From Saprospiraceae bacterium (GTDB lineage Bacteria; Bacteroidota; Bacteroidia; Chitinophagales; Saprospiraceae): a stretch of 59,872 nucleotides of DNA. The position numbers and the translations under genes are program-made. The notes beneath the pieces were generated by a model, which did not search any database, was not told the origin of the DNA, and was given only the letters and a program-made list of their open reading frames with translations. Shown one piece after another: positions 1 through 8,891 of this stretch; positions within the stretch are counted from its first letter, which is position 1; every line of letters starts with the position of its first letter. Location of the stretch: positions 1 to 59,872 of the forward strand of contig JAEUUV010000117.1 in NCBI GenBank assembly GCA_016787285.1, given 5' to 3'.

Positions 1-1
1 C

Positions 2-1219
2 CCGAACGACGGTACGGACTATGCCGACACCGACGGCGACCTGGTTCCGGATTACGTGGAAACGACGTACCAGCCGAACAACGGCGGTGTGGCGACGAAC
101 GCGAACGATCCGAACGATTTCACCGATACGGATAACGGCGGTGTGCCGGATTATGTGGAAACCATCCTGTTCCCGAACAGCGGCTTGCCGGCTACAAATC
201 CGGCGGTTGCAGCGGACGACAACCAGGACAGCGACGGCGACGGTGTAACGGATTACAACGAGTTGGTCAATGGATCAAACCCGGGTAATCCCTGCGATCC
301 CAACCCGAATGCAGTGGCTTGTCCGACCGGCGATTTCGACGGCGACGGTGTGCTGAACGGCGTTGATCCGGATCCGGTTGATCCCTGCATCCCGAACCCT
401 TGCGGCGTTACGATGACCAGCAAAGTGTTCCTGGGTGGCCCGTACGATGATGCTCTGGGTATGATGCACGACAGTCTCCGGGTGTTGAACCTGATCCCGA
501 CGGCTCAGCCGTACAATGCGCTGACCGACTACAACTACACCGGCACCGAAACTGTAAACCCGTCTGTGTTCACCACCACCGGGCCGGATGCGATTGTGGA
601 CTGGGTATTTGTTGAACTCCGCGACGCAACAGATCCGAAAGTTTCCCTGCACAAACGCGCAGCACTCGTCCAGCGTGATGGAGACATCGTTGATCTGGAT
701 GGCACTTCACCGCTGACGTTTGCCGGAGTCGGCACGGGCAACTACTATGTTTCGGTGCGCCACCGCAACCACCTCGGTGTGTTGACCCAGGCGCCGGTGA
801 CCTTCGGAGTTGTTCCTCCGGTAGTGGACTTCACCCTGGCAGCCACTTCGGTTTATCAGGTTGCCGGTCCGACCGGATCGCCGCATGCGCGTCAGGAATG
901 GTCGAACAACAAACGCTCCCTGTGGCCGGGCAACATGTCGAACAGCGCCAGCACAGGTGACCGGATTATTTACCAGGGCGCCGATTCGGATACCGAGGAA
1001 GCCTATTTCCGGGTACTGCTTGATCCAAACAACCTGACCTTCCTGCCGAACTTCATCGCGCTCGACTACCACAGAGCGGATGCCAACATGGATGGCCGGG
1101 TAATTTATCAGGGTGGAAATTCCGACACAGACGTCGTGTTCTTCACGGTTTTGCTGTTCCCGGGCAATCAAATCACCTTCCTGCCCAACTACGTGGTATT
1201 TGAACAAATACCGAAATAA
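2..1219 (+). CDS. Secreted calcium-binding-repeat protein, 3' part (5' end outside window)
   Basis: The reading frame is open from the window edge, so the start is missing. The visible N-terminal 110 residues carry aspartate-rich thrombospondin-type-3-like repeats (DTDGD, DSDGDGVTDYNE, DFDGDGVLNGVDPDP) that normally bind calcium and form a stiff stalk. A middle domain (VFLGGPYDDALGMMHDSLR to RNHLGV) is one I have seen in long exported Bacteroidota proteins. The end holds two similar units, each with a short IIYQG/VIYQG motif, an SDT motif and an FLPN motif. The second has a D-x-N-x-D-G calcium-loop-like start (DANMDG). There is no typical T9SS type A ending, so the terminal unit may itself be the anchoring or docking module (inference). 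Function is probably surface adhesion or matrix building. Confidence 0.75.
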   Translation, partial: PNDGTDYADTDGDLVPDYVETTYQPNNGGVATNANDPNDFTDTDNGGVPDYVETILFPNSGLPATNPAVAADDNQDSDGDGVTDYNELVNGSNPGNPCDPNPNAVACPTGDFDGDGVLNGVDPDPVDPCIPNPCGVTMTSKVFLGGPYDDALGMMHDSLRVLNLIPTAQPYNALTDYNYTGTETVNPSVFTTTGPDAIVDWVFVELRDATDPKVSLHKRAALVQRDGDIVDLDGTSPLTFAGVGTGNYYVSVRHRNHLGVLTQAPVTFGVVPPVVDFTLAATSVYQVAGPTGSPHARQEWSNNKRSLWPGNMSNSASTGDRIIYQGADSDTEEAYFRVLLDPNNLTFLPNFIALDYHRADANMDGRVIYQGGNSDTDVVFFTVLLFPGNQITFLPNYVVFEQIPK

Positions 1220-1230
1220 GGGATAAGATT

Positions 1231-1270
1231 CCTGCCCGATACCAAGGCTTTTGCCGGCGTATCGGGCAGG
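1231..1270. terminator. Hairpin after the first gene
   Basis: A perfect 12-bp stem, CCTGCCCGATAC (1231-1242) and GTATCGGGCAGG (1259-1270), encloses a 16-base loop 11 bases after the stop codon. There is no T-tract, so it may act as a transcript 3'-end stabiliser or a weak terminator. Confidence 0.55.
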
Positions 1271-1323
1271 ACTTAACCCGATTTCTATTGAAAAAAACGT
1301 CCATTTTTTAAAAGAAAAAAAAG

Positions 1324-2172
1324 ATGTCCAACCTGTTTTCAAAATTACTTCTTGCGGCACTCGTCGTTTGTCCGATGCAGATGTTGTGGGCGCAAGCCAA
1401 ACTCAATCTGTCGCTGATGCCGGATCAGCGCACCTATCTGGTCAGCATGGTACCGGAAAAAACCTGGGCGCCACCCCAAAATACAGTGGCATCTATTCAG
1501 GTTGTGTTGCAACTCCAGGCCGGCAAACCTTTTCTGGCCGGGCAGATTAACAGCATGATCCCCGGCATCACATGGGCAGATAACGCCTACGTGGAAAGCC
1601 CGTCGGCTGCAAGCGGGCAGCAGTTTGTCTGCTTTGTGATGAATGAGCGTTCCACCAACAAAATCCCCTTCGATGCCGGTGTGGAAACCCCCTTGTTCAC
1701 CTTCGTGAATCTGGAGCCGGGTTGTGCCGGTCTGGTGCAGTTGGTGGAAAAAAACGATGCCGTTGTCCGCGATGTCGTGCTGCGCGACCGCATCAACGTG
1801 ACCCAGAACATGACCGTGCTCGGCGCGCGGGGCAATGCCGTTACGGGTATTCTGAATCAGGGCGCCGACTGCACCGTGCTCAGCACCTCCGGTTCGACCC
1901 CGGCGCTGGTGAACAACCTGCGGGTATTCCCTGTGCCGGCCACCAACTTCCTGAATATTGCCTGGGAAAACGCCGCAGCAAACGGGCCGGACAAACTCTT
2001 GGTCAGCGACATGCTGGGTAAGGTCATGACCCTTGAAAATACCAGCGACCTCACCGGCGAGCACCGCATGCAACTGGATATCGCCACTTATCCCACCGGC
2101 CTTTACACAGCCGTGCTGACCAACACTTCCGGTGAGCGTCAGGTTTTCCGCTTTGTCGTCATCCATCCCTGA
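1324..2172 (+). CDS. Exported T9SS-sorted protein, 282 aa
   Basis: Residues 1-20 form a signal peptide ending in WAQA. Residues 21-180 are a beta-rich domain shared with the next gene (pattern TYLVSM, ASIQVV, PLFTFV, GCAGL). The last 80 residues are a T9SS type A sorting domain (LRVFPVPATNFLNIAW, then TYPTGLYTAVL, ending FRFVVIHP), so the protein should be exported through the outer membrane and attached to the surface. The leader is very A-rich with no Shine-Dalgarno site. The gene follows the adhesin-like gene after a hairpin. The domain could be a cohesin-like fold binding the repeat modules of the upstream protein, but this is conjecture. Confidence 0.8.
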   Translation: MSNLFSKLLLAALVVCPMQMLWAQAKLNLSLMPDQRTYLVSMVPEKTWAPPQNTVASIQVVLQLQAGKPFLAGQINSMIPGITWADNAYVESPSAASGQQFVCFVMNERSTNKIPFDAGVETPLFTFVNLEPGCAGLVQLVEKNDAVVRDVVLRDRINVTQNMTVLGARGNAVTGILNQGADCTVLSTSGSTPALVNNLRVFPVPATNFLNIAWENAAANGPDKLLVSDMLGKVMTLENTSDLTGEHRMQLDIATYPTGLYTAVLTNTSGERQVFRFVVIHP

Positions 2173-2199
2173 AAGTCAAATATTTATTCACAAATTAAA

Positions 2200-2796
2200 A
2201 TGATATCGAAAATGAACCGCTTCGCAAAAATTATACTGACCGTCTTGTTTTTTGCACCGTTCGCGCTTCTGGCGCAGGTGCAGGTTACTTACAAACTGGA
2301 GTACAACATGGCCACGTCCACCTACACCGTTTCCATGAATTCCAACACCGCCTACAACCCGCCCTTGTCACGGATTGCCGCCTCCACGCAGGTCACCATC
2401 GTAGTGCCGCAAATAAGCGGAGGCTGGCAACTGACCGACCTCACCAATTTGACCGCTCTGCAATGGGGTTCCTCCTTTCTGGACGGCTCCACGTTGAGCC
2501 TCTCAAAGGATTATTTCTTTTTTGCCCCTACGAATGCCGCCGGTTATTCTCCTTTCGCCATAGCAGCCAATACCGACATCCCGCTATTTTCCTTTAAAAG
2601 CGGCTCGGGATGCGTGGGCGATTTGTTGCTGTACGACAACATAAACGACCCGCTGAACGCCCATCCGAGTATCAACGGCGACAACAACATCGTCATTCTC
2701 GGCGCCGGCGCCGGCAACAAATACGTGGGGAATACCAGCGGGAATGTGGCTTGCGCCCTGCCTTGTACGGCTGATGCCGGTGTGTTGAGTTACTGA
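2200..2796 (+). CDS. Exported paralogue of the preceding protein, lacking a sorting domain, 198 aa
   Basis: It starts at ATG 2200 or, equally likely, ATG 2212 (MNRFAK). A signal peptide ends in LLAQ. The mature part aligns with residues 21-180 of the 282-aa neighbour (TYTVSM, AASTQVTIVV, IPLFSF, GCVGDLLLY), so the two arose by tandem duplication. Unlike the neighbour it stops at ...CTADAGVLSY with no T9SS domain. The ADAGVLS end resembles the first residues of the module that commonly follows such domains in Bacteroidota surface proteins, so the gene may be truncated at a domain boundary. It would be secreted to the periplasm or be a soluble partner. Confidence 0.7.
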   Translation: MISKMNRFAKIILTVLFFAPFALLAQVQVTYKLEYNMATSTYTVSMNSNTAYNPPLSRIAASTQVTIVVPQISGGWQLTDLTNLTALQWGSSFLDGSTLSLSKDYFFFAPTNAAGYSPFAIAANTDIPLFSFKSGSGCVGDLLLYDNINDPLNAHPSINGDNNIVILGAGAGNKYVGNTSGNVACALPCTADAGVLSY

Positions 2797-2923
2797 AAAA
2801 GTTTTACTCCGATGTGTTGAAAATACTGCGTTGAGCAATTGGGTCTTCCAGTTGCCGACCATAGTCATGCTGTTTTTCAAATAATCTTCATTCGCCGTTC
2901 AGCGCGATTTCTTACCCTTTTTA

Positions 2924-5900
2924 ATGCGTTGTCTCATGCAAAAGATCGCCTCTTTCATACATTTTCAAACTATCGGCAAATGGATTCCGGTTGTTATCAT
3001 TTGCCTGTGCTTATGCCTGAATGTTCGGGCGCAGAGCTGCCAGGTAGTGGAAGGCAGCCCGGTAACCTTCACCGCTTCCGGCTACAATAATGCGTCGGAT
3101 TACATCCAGGCGTACGTCCTCACCGACCTTTCCGGCGTAATTCAATATACGGCCTCTTCGCTGCCCATCCCGGGTGTCGCGGCAGGTCAGTACCTGGCCT
3201 ACGGCATCAACCACCGGAATACCGGTGCACAACCCAATATTGCTCCGGGTGTCCACATTTCCGGTATCGGGGGCGATTGCGTGGATGTCTCTTCGAGCCT
3301 TCCGATCGGGGTTTGTACGTGCAACAACAGCACCGGGAACATCGCTTTTTCCCTGTCGGGCAACAACACCGGCCCGGGGTACACCCAATCGTATGCGCTG
3401 ACCGATCAAACCGGGGTGATCCTGAGCATCGCTGCCGTTCCGGCATTTTCCGGCCAGAGCAATGGTATTTATCAGGTGTACAGTGTCAACTACGAGAGCG
3501 CAGCGGGAATCAGTGGCTATACTGCCGGCAATAATATTTCCGCAGTAAGCGGCTCTTGTGTGGATGTTTCCGCTCCGCTTCCATTCATCGTATGCCTCGT
3601 AAGTGATACGGACGGCGACGGCATTGCCGACAGCGATGAAACAGCCAACGGCACCGATCCGAACGACCCCTGCGATCCCGCGCAAATACCGGGCTATACG
3701 GGCCATGATCCGAACAACACGACCTGGCAAACAGCCGATTGCGACGGTGACGGCGTGCCCAACGGCGACGAGCACACCAACGGAACCGACCCGTATCTTG
3801 ATCCCGGTGACACCGACGGCGACGGGATCAACGACGATCAGGAAACGGACAACGGTACCGATCTGAACAACCCCTGCGATCCGGCGCAAGCCCCCGGCTA
3901 CACCGGCTACGACCCGAACAATGCCATCTGGCAAGCCGCCGATTGCGACGGTGACGGCGTAACCAACGGCGACGAGCAGACTAACGGCACCGACCCGTAC
4001 GAAAACCCGGGCGACACGGACGGCGACGGCATCAACGACGATCAGGAAACTAATGACGGTACCGATCCGAACAACCCCTGCGATCCCGCACAGGCGCCCG
4101 GCTACACGGGCTACGATCTGAACAACGCCGTCTGGCAGGCCGCCGACTGCGACAACGACGGCGTGCCCAACGGCGACGAACACACCAATGGCACCGACCC
4201 GTACGAAAACCCGGGCGATACGGACGGTGACGGCATCAACGACGATCAGGAAACCAATGATGGCACCGACCCGAATGATCCATGCGATCCCACTCAGTCC
4301 CCCGGCTACACCGGTTACGATCCGAACAACGTCCTCTGGCAGGCCGCCGATTGCGATGGCGACGGTTTTTCCAATGAGGATGAGCAAACAGCAGGCACCG
4401 ACCCATACGATCCGAATGATTACCCCGCTATCCCTTGTAACAATTTTACAGGCAATCTTTCTTTCTCGTTGTCGGGCAACAATACAAACCCGGGTTATAC
4501 CCAGTCGTATGTTTTGACAGATCAAACCGGCGTGATTCAGAACATCTCTCCAACGGCTGGTTTTTCCGGCCTGAGTGATGGCACTTATCAGGTTTACAGT
4601 GTTAACTACGAAACTGCTTCCGGTATCAGCAGCTATACTGTTGGGAATAATATTTCCGCTGTAAACGGCTCCTGTGTGGATATTTCCACTCCGCTCCTGT
4701 TTGTCGTTTGCATAGGCGACACGGACGGCGACGGCATTGCCGACGGCAATGAAACAACCAACGGTTCCGATCCGAACAACCCCTGCGATCCGGCACAGAC
4801 GCCCGGCTACACGGGCTACGATCCGAACAATGTCATCTGGCAGGCTGCCGACTGCGACAACGACGGCGTCACCAACGGCGACGAGCACACGAACGGCACC
4901 GACCCGTTCGAAAATCCCGGCGACACGGACGGCGACGGCATCAACGACGATCAGGAAACGGACGACAGCACTGATCCGAACAACCCCTGCGATCCGGCGC
5001 AAGCGCCCGGCTACACGGGCTACGATCCGGGCAATCCGATTTGGTTTGCTGCCGACTGTGATGGCGATGGTTTGACCAACGGCAATGAATACGACAACGG
5101 TACGGATCCGTATTGCCCATTCCTTGATTTCGCATCAACCGATGTTTCGTGTGCGGGCTTGTCCAACGGAGCTATTAACGTAACGATGCAGGCGGCTTTC
5201 GGCCCCTATAATTTTGACTGGAACGTCAACAGTCTGGACGTAACCGGCGTAAATGGTTCGAATTACGTCTGGCCGAATCTGGCTGCCGGCACCTATACGG
5301 TCACGGTCACCTATGGAAACGGATGTGCTGCAGAAGAGTCTGTAACGATCGAGGAAGGGGAGTCTCTGGAAATCGGCGCACTACCGGATATAGGGCCATT
5401 ATGCCCCGGAAGTACGGTCTCCGCTATCGCGCTTTCCGCGACGCCATCTAATCCTGGAACCCTTTTCTCCTGGAGTGGAGGAGATGGCGCAGGCTTGCCA
5501 GACGGAAACAGCACCGGTCTGAACCCGGCTATACCAGGTTTCACCATCGGCGTCACGCAAGGCACCTGGACGGTAACCGTGACGGCCAACCTTGGCCAGT
5601 GCACGGATACGGAAGTGTTTGAAATTCAGGTGGGCAGCAGGCCGGACTTTACCACCTGCCCGAACAACCTGACGGTGAATACCGCCGCAAATACCTGCAC
5701 GGCAGTGGTAAACTACAACGCCACGCCGAACAGCATCCCGGCCCCGGGCCTGGCTTACACTTTCACCGGCGCTACAACAGGCAGTGGTAGCGGCACCGGT
5801 AGCGGGGCGACATTCAACCTCGGGGCCTCCCTTGTGCGAATTATTGCCACCAATGCCTGCGGCGCCGACACCTGCCTGTTTACTATAACCGTCGAGGATA

Positions 5901-7705
5901 AACAGGCGCCCTCGGCGACCTGCCCCGGTAACATAACAGTATCCTGCAACCTGCCGCCGAATCCGGCGAGTGTGTCCGCATCAGACAACTGCACGGTGCA
6001 ATCCGTAGAATTCGTAAACGATGTATTTCTGGATCCGCCGTCGGCCTGCATGACAGGAAGGAGGGTAGAGCGCACTTACAAGGTGACGGACGGCTCCGGC
6101 AACACCAGTACCTGCTCGCATCAGGTCACGTTGATTGACAATACGGCCCCGGTATTTTCCTTTGTGCCTGCCAACGTGACGGTGCAGTGCAACAGCATGC
6201 CCGCCCCGGGAACGCCGGTTGCAACCGATAACTGTGGCGGTTCGATAAGCATAACCTACAGCGGGCAAACTGTTTCAGGAATAACTTGTCTGAATGCGTA
6301 TACACTGACACGCCAGTGGACTGCTACCGATCCCTGCGGCAACACCCGCACTGCCACGCAACGTATCACGGTGATAGACACGCAAAAACCGGCTTTTTTG
6401 AATCCGCCGGCCAACATCACGGTGCAATGCGATGCCATTCCGGTTGCGACATTGCCCACAGCAACGGACAACTGCGACACCGAGGTAGCCATCACCTACA
6501 TCGGCCAGACCAAAACCAACGGTGCTTGCCCGAACGCGTACACCCTGACCCGTCGTTGGGTGGCTGCCGACAATTGCAACAACACGATTTCCATTTCACA
6601 GCGCATCTCCGTGGTGGACAATGGTAAACCGGCTCTGACGATCCCGTCCAATGTCACGATTGCCTGCAACGAACCGATACCACCCGTGGGAACTCCTACG
6701 GCAACGGACAATTGCGGCGGAAATGTGACCATCGTGTATCTGGGCCAGACGACGGCAAATGCCGCTTGTCCGGGCCAATACGACCTGCGCCGCACCTGGC
6801 GTGCGACCGATATCTGCGGAAATTCAACTGCCGCTACGCAGATTATTTCCGTTCAGGACATGGCGCCGCCGACATTCGTTTCGGTGCCACAAAACGCGAC
6901 CATAGAATGTAACCAGTCGCTGCCGCCGCTCGGCAACCCGGTAGCGTCGGACGCTTGTGGCGGTTATGTCAGCATCACGTACCTGGGGCAGGTGCGTACC
7001 AACGGCAATTGCCTGTACAACTACACCCTCACACGCACCTGGCGCGCCACCGACTTGTGCGGAAATGCCACTACCACGGCCCAAGTCATCACCGTTCAGG
7101 ACACGCATGCGCCCGATTTCGTCAACCCGCCGGCCGATGTGACGGTGCTCTGTGCCCCCGACTGCGTGCCGCCACCGTTGACGCTTGTGGCCGTTGACGC
7201 TTGTGGTTCCGCTACTGTGACGCTCCAGGAAAACCAGTCGTCCGGCGATTGTTCCACCGGCTACACCGTAACGCGCACCTGGACTGCCACCGACCAGTGC
7301 GGAAATACCAAACAGCACACGCAGGTGTACACCGTACTGCCGGCGCCCAATTTCGGGGCACCTACTTCGGATGCTCAAAGCCGGCGTAAAAAAGTATCCG
7401 AACAAACGCAGAATCGCGACCGAAACTCGAAACTCGAAACTCGAAACTCGAAACTTAAAACTGTTTCCTTAGCGCCAAACCCGGCCAACGACCGGGTGCG
7501 AATCGGTCTGACCGATTTGGCCGGAGAGACCGCAACGGTTTCAATCTACAACGATCTGGGGCGCTTGATCTGGGAACAGCGGGTACAGGGCGAGGAAGAA
7601 CTGCAAATCAACCTCCGGCAGGCCGGAGTCACCGCAGGGTTGTACACCGTTCGGGTACAGGCAGCCGATCAGGTGGTGGCGAAACGCCTGGTAGTACGGG
7701 AATGA
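2924..7705 (+). CDS. Very large T9SS adhesin-like protein with TSP3, SprB and HYR-like repeats, 1593 aa
   Basis: Starts are possible at ATG 2924 or 2936 (MQKIASF), then a hydrophobic signal peptide to NVRAQS. Domain order: two or three related modules of about 90 aa (TQSYALTDQTGVI type); four calcium-binding TSP3-type units of exactly 68 aa (GDTDGDGINDDQE and CDPAQAPGYTGYDP motifs); another copy of the 90-aa module; two more TSP3 units; one SprB-like repeat (DVSCAGLSNGAINV to AAGTYTVTV); then about six HYR/Ig-like units of 80 aa (PPANITVQC, ATDNC, TLTRTW, ATDQCGN). A low-complexity linker follows and the protein ends in a T9SS type A domain (LAPNPANDRVRIGL to KRLVVRE). It is surely a surface adhesin or gliding-type filament protein. 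The linker is encoded by a 7-bp tandem repeat. Confidence 0.9.
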   Translation: MRCLMQKIASFIHFQTIGKWIPVVIICLCLCLNVRAQSCQVVEGSPVTFTASGYNNASDYIQAYVLTDLSGVIQYTASSLPIPGVAAGQYLAYGINHRNTGAQPNIAPGVHISGIGGDCVDVSSSLPIGVCTCNNSTGNIAFSLSGNNTGPGYTQSYALTDQTGVILSIAAVPAFSGQSNGIYQVYSVNYESAAGISGYTAGNNISAVSGSCVDVSAPLPFIVCLVSDTDGDGIADSDETANGTDPNDPCDPAQIPGYTGHDPNNTTWQTADCDGDGVPNGDEHTNGTDPYLDPGDTDGDGINDDQETDNGTDLNNPCDPAQAPGYTGYDPNNAIWQAADCDGDGVTNGDEQTNGTDPYENPGDTDGDGINDDQETNDGTDPNNPCDPAQAPGYTGYDLNNAVWQAADCDNDGVPNGDEHTNGTDPYENPGDTDGDGINDDQETNDGTDPNDPCDPTQSPGYTGYDPNNVLWQAADCDGDGFSNEDEQTAGTDPYDPNDYPAIPCNNFTGNLSFSLSGNNTNPGYTQSYVLTDQTGVIQNISPTAGFSGLSDGTYQVYSVNYETASGISSYTVGNNISAVNGSCVDISTPLLFVVCIGDTDGDGIADGNETTNGSDPNNPCDPAQTPGYTGYDPNNVIWQAADCDNDGVTNGDEHTNGTDPFENPGDTDGDGINDDQETDDSTDPNNPCDPAQAPGYTGYDPGNPIWFAADCDGDGLTNGNEYDNGTDPYCPFLDFASTDVSCAGLSNGAINVTMQAAFGPYNFDWNVNSLDVTGVNGSNYVWPNLAAGTYTVTVTYGNGCAAEESVTIEEGESLEIGALPDIGPLCPGSTVSAIALSATPSNPGTLFSWSGGDGAGLPDGNSTGLNPAIPGFTIGVTQGTWTVTVTANLGQCTDTEVFEIQVGSRPDFTTCPNNLTVNTAANTCTAVVNYNATPNSIPAPGLAYTFTGATTGSGSGTGSGATFNLGASLVRIIATNACGADTCLFTITVEDKQAPSATCPGNITVSCNLPPNPASVSASDNCTVQSVEFVNDVFLDPPSACMTGRRVERTYKVTDGSGNTSTCSHQVTLIDNTAPVFSFVPANVTVQCNSMPAPGTPVATDNCGGSISITYSGQTVSGITCLNAYTLTRQWTATDPCGNTRTATQRITVIDTQKPAFLNPPANITVQCDAIPVATLPTATDNCDTEVAITYIGQTKTNGACPNAYTLTRRWVAADNCNNTISISQRISVVDNGKPALTIPSNVTIACNEPIPPVGTPTATDNCGGNVTIVYLGQTTANAACPGQYDLRRTWRATDICGNSTAATQIISVQDMAPPTFVSVPQNATIECNQSLPPLGNPVASDACGGYVSITYLGQVRTNGNCLYNYTLTRTWRATDLCGNATTTAQVITVQDTHAPDFVNPPADVTVLCAPDCVPPPLTLVAVDACGSATVTLQENQSSGDCSTGYTVTRTWTATDQCGNTKQHTQVYTVLPAPNFGAPTSDAQSRRKKVSEQTQNRDRNSKLETRNSKLKTVSLAPNPANDRVRIGLTDLAGETATVSIYNDLGRLIWEQRVQGEEELQINLRQAGVTAGLYTVRVQAADQVVAKRLVVRE
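3605..5113 (+). repeat. 204-bp coding direct repeats (four plus two units)
   Basis: Units begin at 3605, 3809, 4013 and 4217, each 204 bp apart, and a second block begins at 4718. Each encodes a 68-aa TSP3 calcium-binding unit. The unit and the preceding 90-aa module are duplicated together, so the whole stretch is long near-identical DNA prone to recombination or assembly collapse. Confidence 0.9.
7421..7462 (+). repeat. Heptanucleotide tract (CGAAACT)5 plus one degenerate copy inside the adhesin gene
   Basis: Five exact copies of CGAAACT span 7421-7455, followed by TAAAACT. In the reading frame the tract encodes the heptapeptide RNSKLET and its partial copy RNSKLKT, just before the T9SS sorting domain. 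The unit length is not a multiple of three, so gain or loss of one copy would shift the frame. Confidence 0.95.
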
Positions 7706-7757
7706 CAGGGTAAACCGATGTTTTGCATGATTGACACATGAAGCATGTGCATCCCCC

Positions 7758-7794
7758 GAGCCGTCCCGTATTTTGGGGCGGCTCACTTTTTTTT
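7758..7794 (+). terminator. Rho-independent terminator after the adhesin gene
   Basis: The stem GAGCCGTCCC (7758-7767) pairs with GGGGCGGCTC (7775-7784) with one G-T wobble, and eight T residues follow at 7787-7794. It lies 53 bases after the stop codon. Confidence 0.85.
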
Positions 7795-7806
7795 GAAAAA
7801 TGAAGA

Positions 7807-7814
7807 TACATTTG
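7807..7814 (+). promoter_or_regulatory. Bacteroidota -7 element TACATTTG
   Basis: Perfect TAnnTTTG match, 40 bases before the ATG at 7854 and just after the upstream terminator. The -33 region is T-rich without a well-placed TTG. Confidence 0.6.
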
Positions 7815-7853
7815 CACGGCAGTCTCCTTTCCTGACTTTTCAACTACCACACC

Positions 7854-8822
7854 ATGAGCGCACTCGGACTCAGCAGCCGCGGCTTTAAAATCGGCACCTG
7901 CATCTTTGGAAATCACGGCGCCAAAATGGGCAGCGTCAAACAAATCGTACACGACGGCGACACCGTGGAAGGCCGCTTGAACGACAATATCGGCATCCGT
8001 TTCCTCGGCATTGACTCCGCGGAAGTCAGTTTTCCGCTGCCGGCGTCCACCTTCGTTAGTCTGAAAAATGACCGCTGGGACGCGTTTTTTACCTCCGGAA
8101 AATGGCGCGTCGGACTCAAACTTGACGCCGGCCTTATGCAATACCTCGAAAGCCGTATCGGCGACGGGCACGATGTGGCGCCTAACCACGCCCGGCATGC
8201 CGACCGTGCCCAGCGTTCGCTGGAAGACATCATCCAGGATGATCTGGATTTGAGCGGAAAAAAGCCCGCTGAGTTTGCCTTCTTCATGGCGTTTGCACAC
8301 GAATTTCTTGACGGTACCGGCAGGCTCCTGTGCTACCTGAATAGTGCCGACACCAATTTCGCCGACCCGGAAGTGGCCAAGGCCGTGACCAAGCTCAGTT
8401 ACAACGAACGCCAGATGGCCTCCGGAGCAGCCATGCCGTATTTCATCTGGCCCAACATCCAGCCGTTCCTGCTCGGCAGCCCGTTTGCACCGGCCAATAT
8501 CCGCCCCGAAACGTTCTGGAAAACAGTCAAAGCCAGTTCCAAACTGAAAAGCGCTCGCAAAAACGTAGCCGCTGCCCGCGCCGCCGGTCTTGGTGTATTC
8601 GACCCGCAAGACCCCCTGCGGCTGGAGCCGTTCGAACTGCGCTTCATCAGCCGCCGCAAACCGCCCACCCGATATGTGATTGACCTGTCCCAACCCGGTA
8701 GCAACCGGCTGTTGGGTACCCAACAGTACTACCGCATTCCCAACCCGGAAGACCGGCTGTTTATCCCGGCGGAGTACGTGATGATTTTTGAACACCTCGG
8801 CTGGGTGGTGGAAGGGGTGTAA
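7854..8822 (+). CDS. SNase/TNase-like domain protein, 322 aa
   Basis: The N-terminal 70 residues match the staphylococcal-nuclease-like fold: VKQIVHDGDTVEGRL followed by IRFLGIDSAEV. These correspond to the family's calcium-binding Asp, catalytic Arg and Glu region. The third catalytic region (a second Arg) cannot be placed by eye because a long divergent segment follows (residues 75-320). No signal peptide is evident, so it is probably cytoplasmic. The remainder has no motif I recognise but ends in a basic stretch and an IPAEYVMIFEHLGW segment. It is transcribed alone from its own promoter. It is likely a nuclease or nucleic-acid binding protein; activity is uncertain. Confidence 0.7.
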   Translation: MSALGLSSRGFKIGTCIFGNHGAKMGSVKQIVHDGDTVEGRLNDNIGIRFLGIDSAEVSFPLPASTFVSLKNDRWDAFFTSGKWRVGLKLDAGLMQYLESRIGDGHDVAPNHARHADRAQRSLEDIIQDDLDLSGKKPAEFAFFMAFAHEFLDGTGRLLCYLNSADTNFADPEVAKAVTKLSYNERQMASGAAMPYFIWPNIQPFLLGSPFAPANIRPETFWKTVKASSKLKSARKNVAAARAAGLGVFDPQDPLRLEPFELRFISRRKPPTRYVIDLSQPGSNRLLGTQQYYRIPNPEDRLFIPAEYVMIFEHLGWVVEGV

Positions 8823-8832
8823 ACACGGCGTT

Positions 8833-8863
8833 TGTTTGGCAAAAACTTAAGCAATACTTTTGC
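8833..8863 (+). promoter_or_regulatory. Bacteroidota-type promoter
   Basis: TTG at 8833-8835, 20 bp, then TACTTTTG at 8856-8863 fits the TTG-N19/20-TAnnTTTG consensus. It lies 28 bases upstream of the lipoprotein start at 8892, with an A/T-rich leader between. Confidence 0.75.
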
Positions 8864-8891
8864 AAATTCATTTTTTTAAAAACCGATCAAT

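Noticed and set aside
3605-4420. Regularly spaced repeats resembling a CRISPR array
   Set aside because: The 204-bp units are coding and contiguous, with no unique spacers.
3011-5002. Long open frame (663 codons) on the minus strand opposite the adhesin
   Set aside because: It mirrors the Asp-rich TSP3 repeats; its protein is an Ile/Val/Arg-rich repeat with no start signal or family match.
7629-8795. Long minus-strand frame opposite the SNase-like gene
   Set aside because: No promoter or motif; the plus-strand gene has both a consensus -7 element and a recognisable domain.
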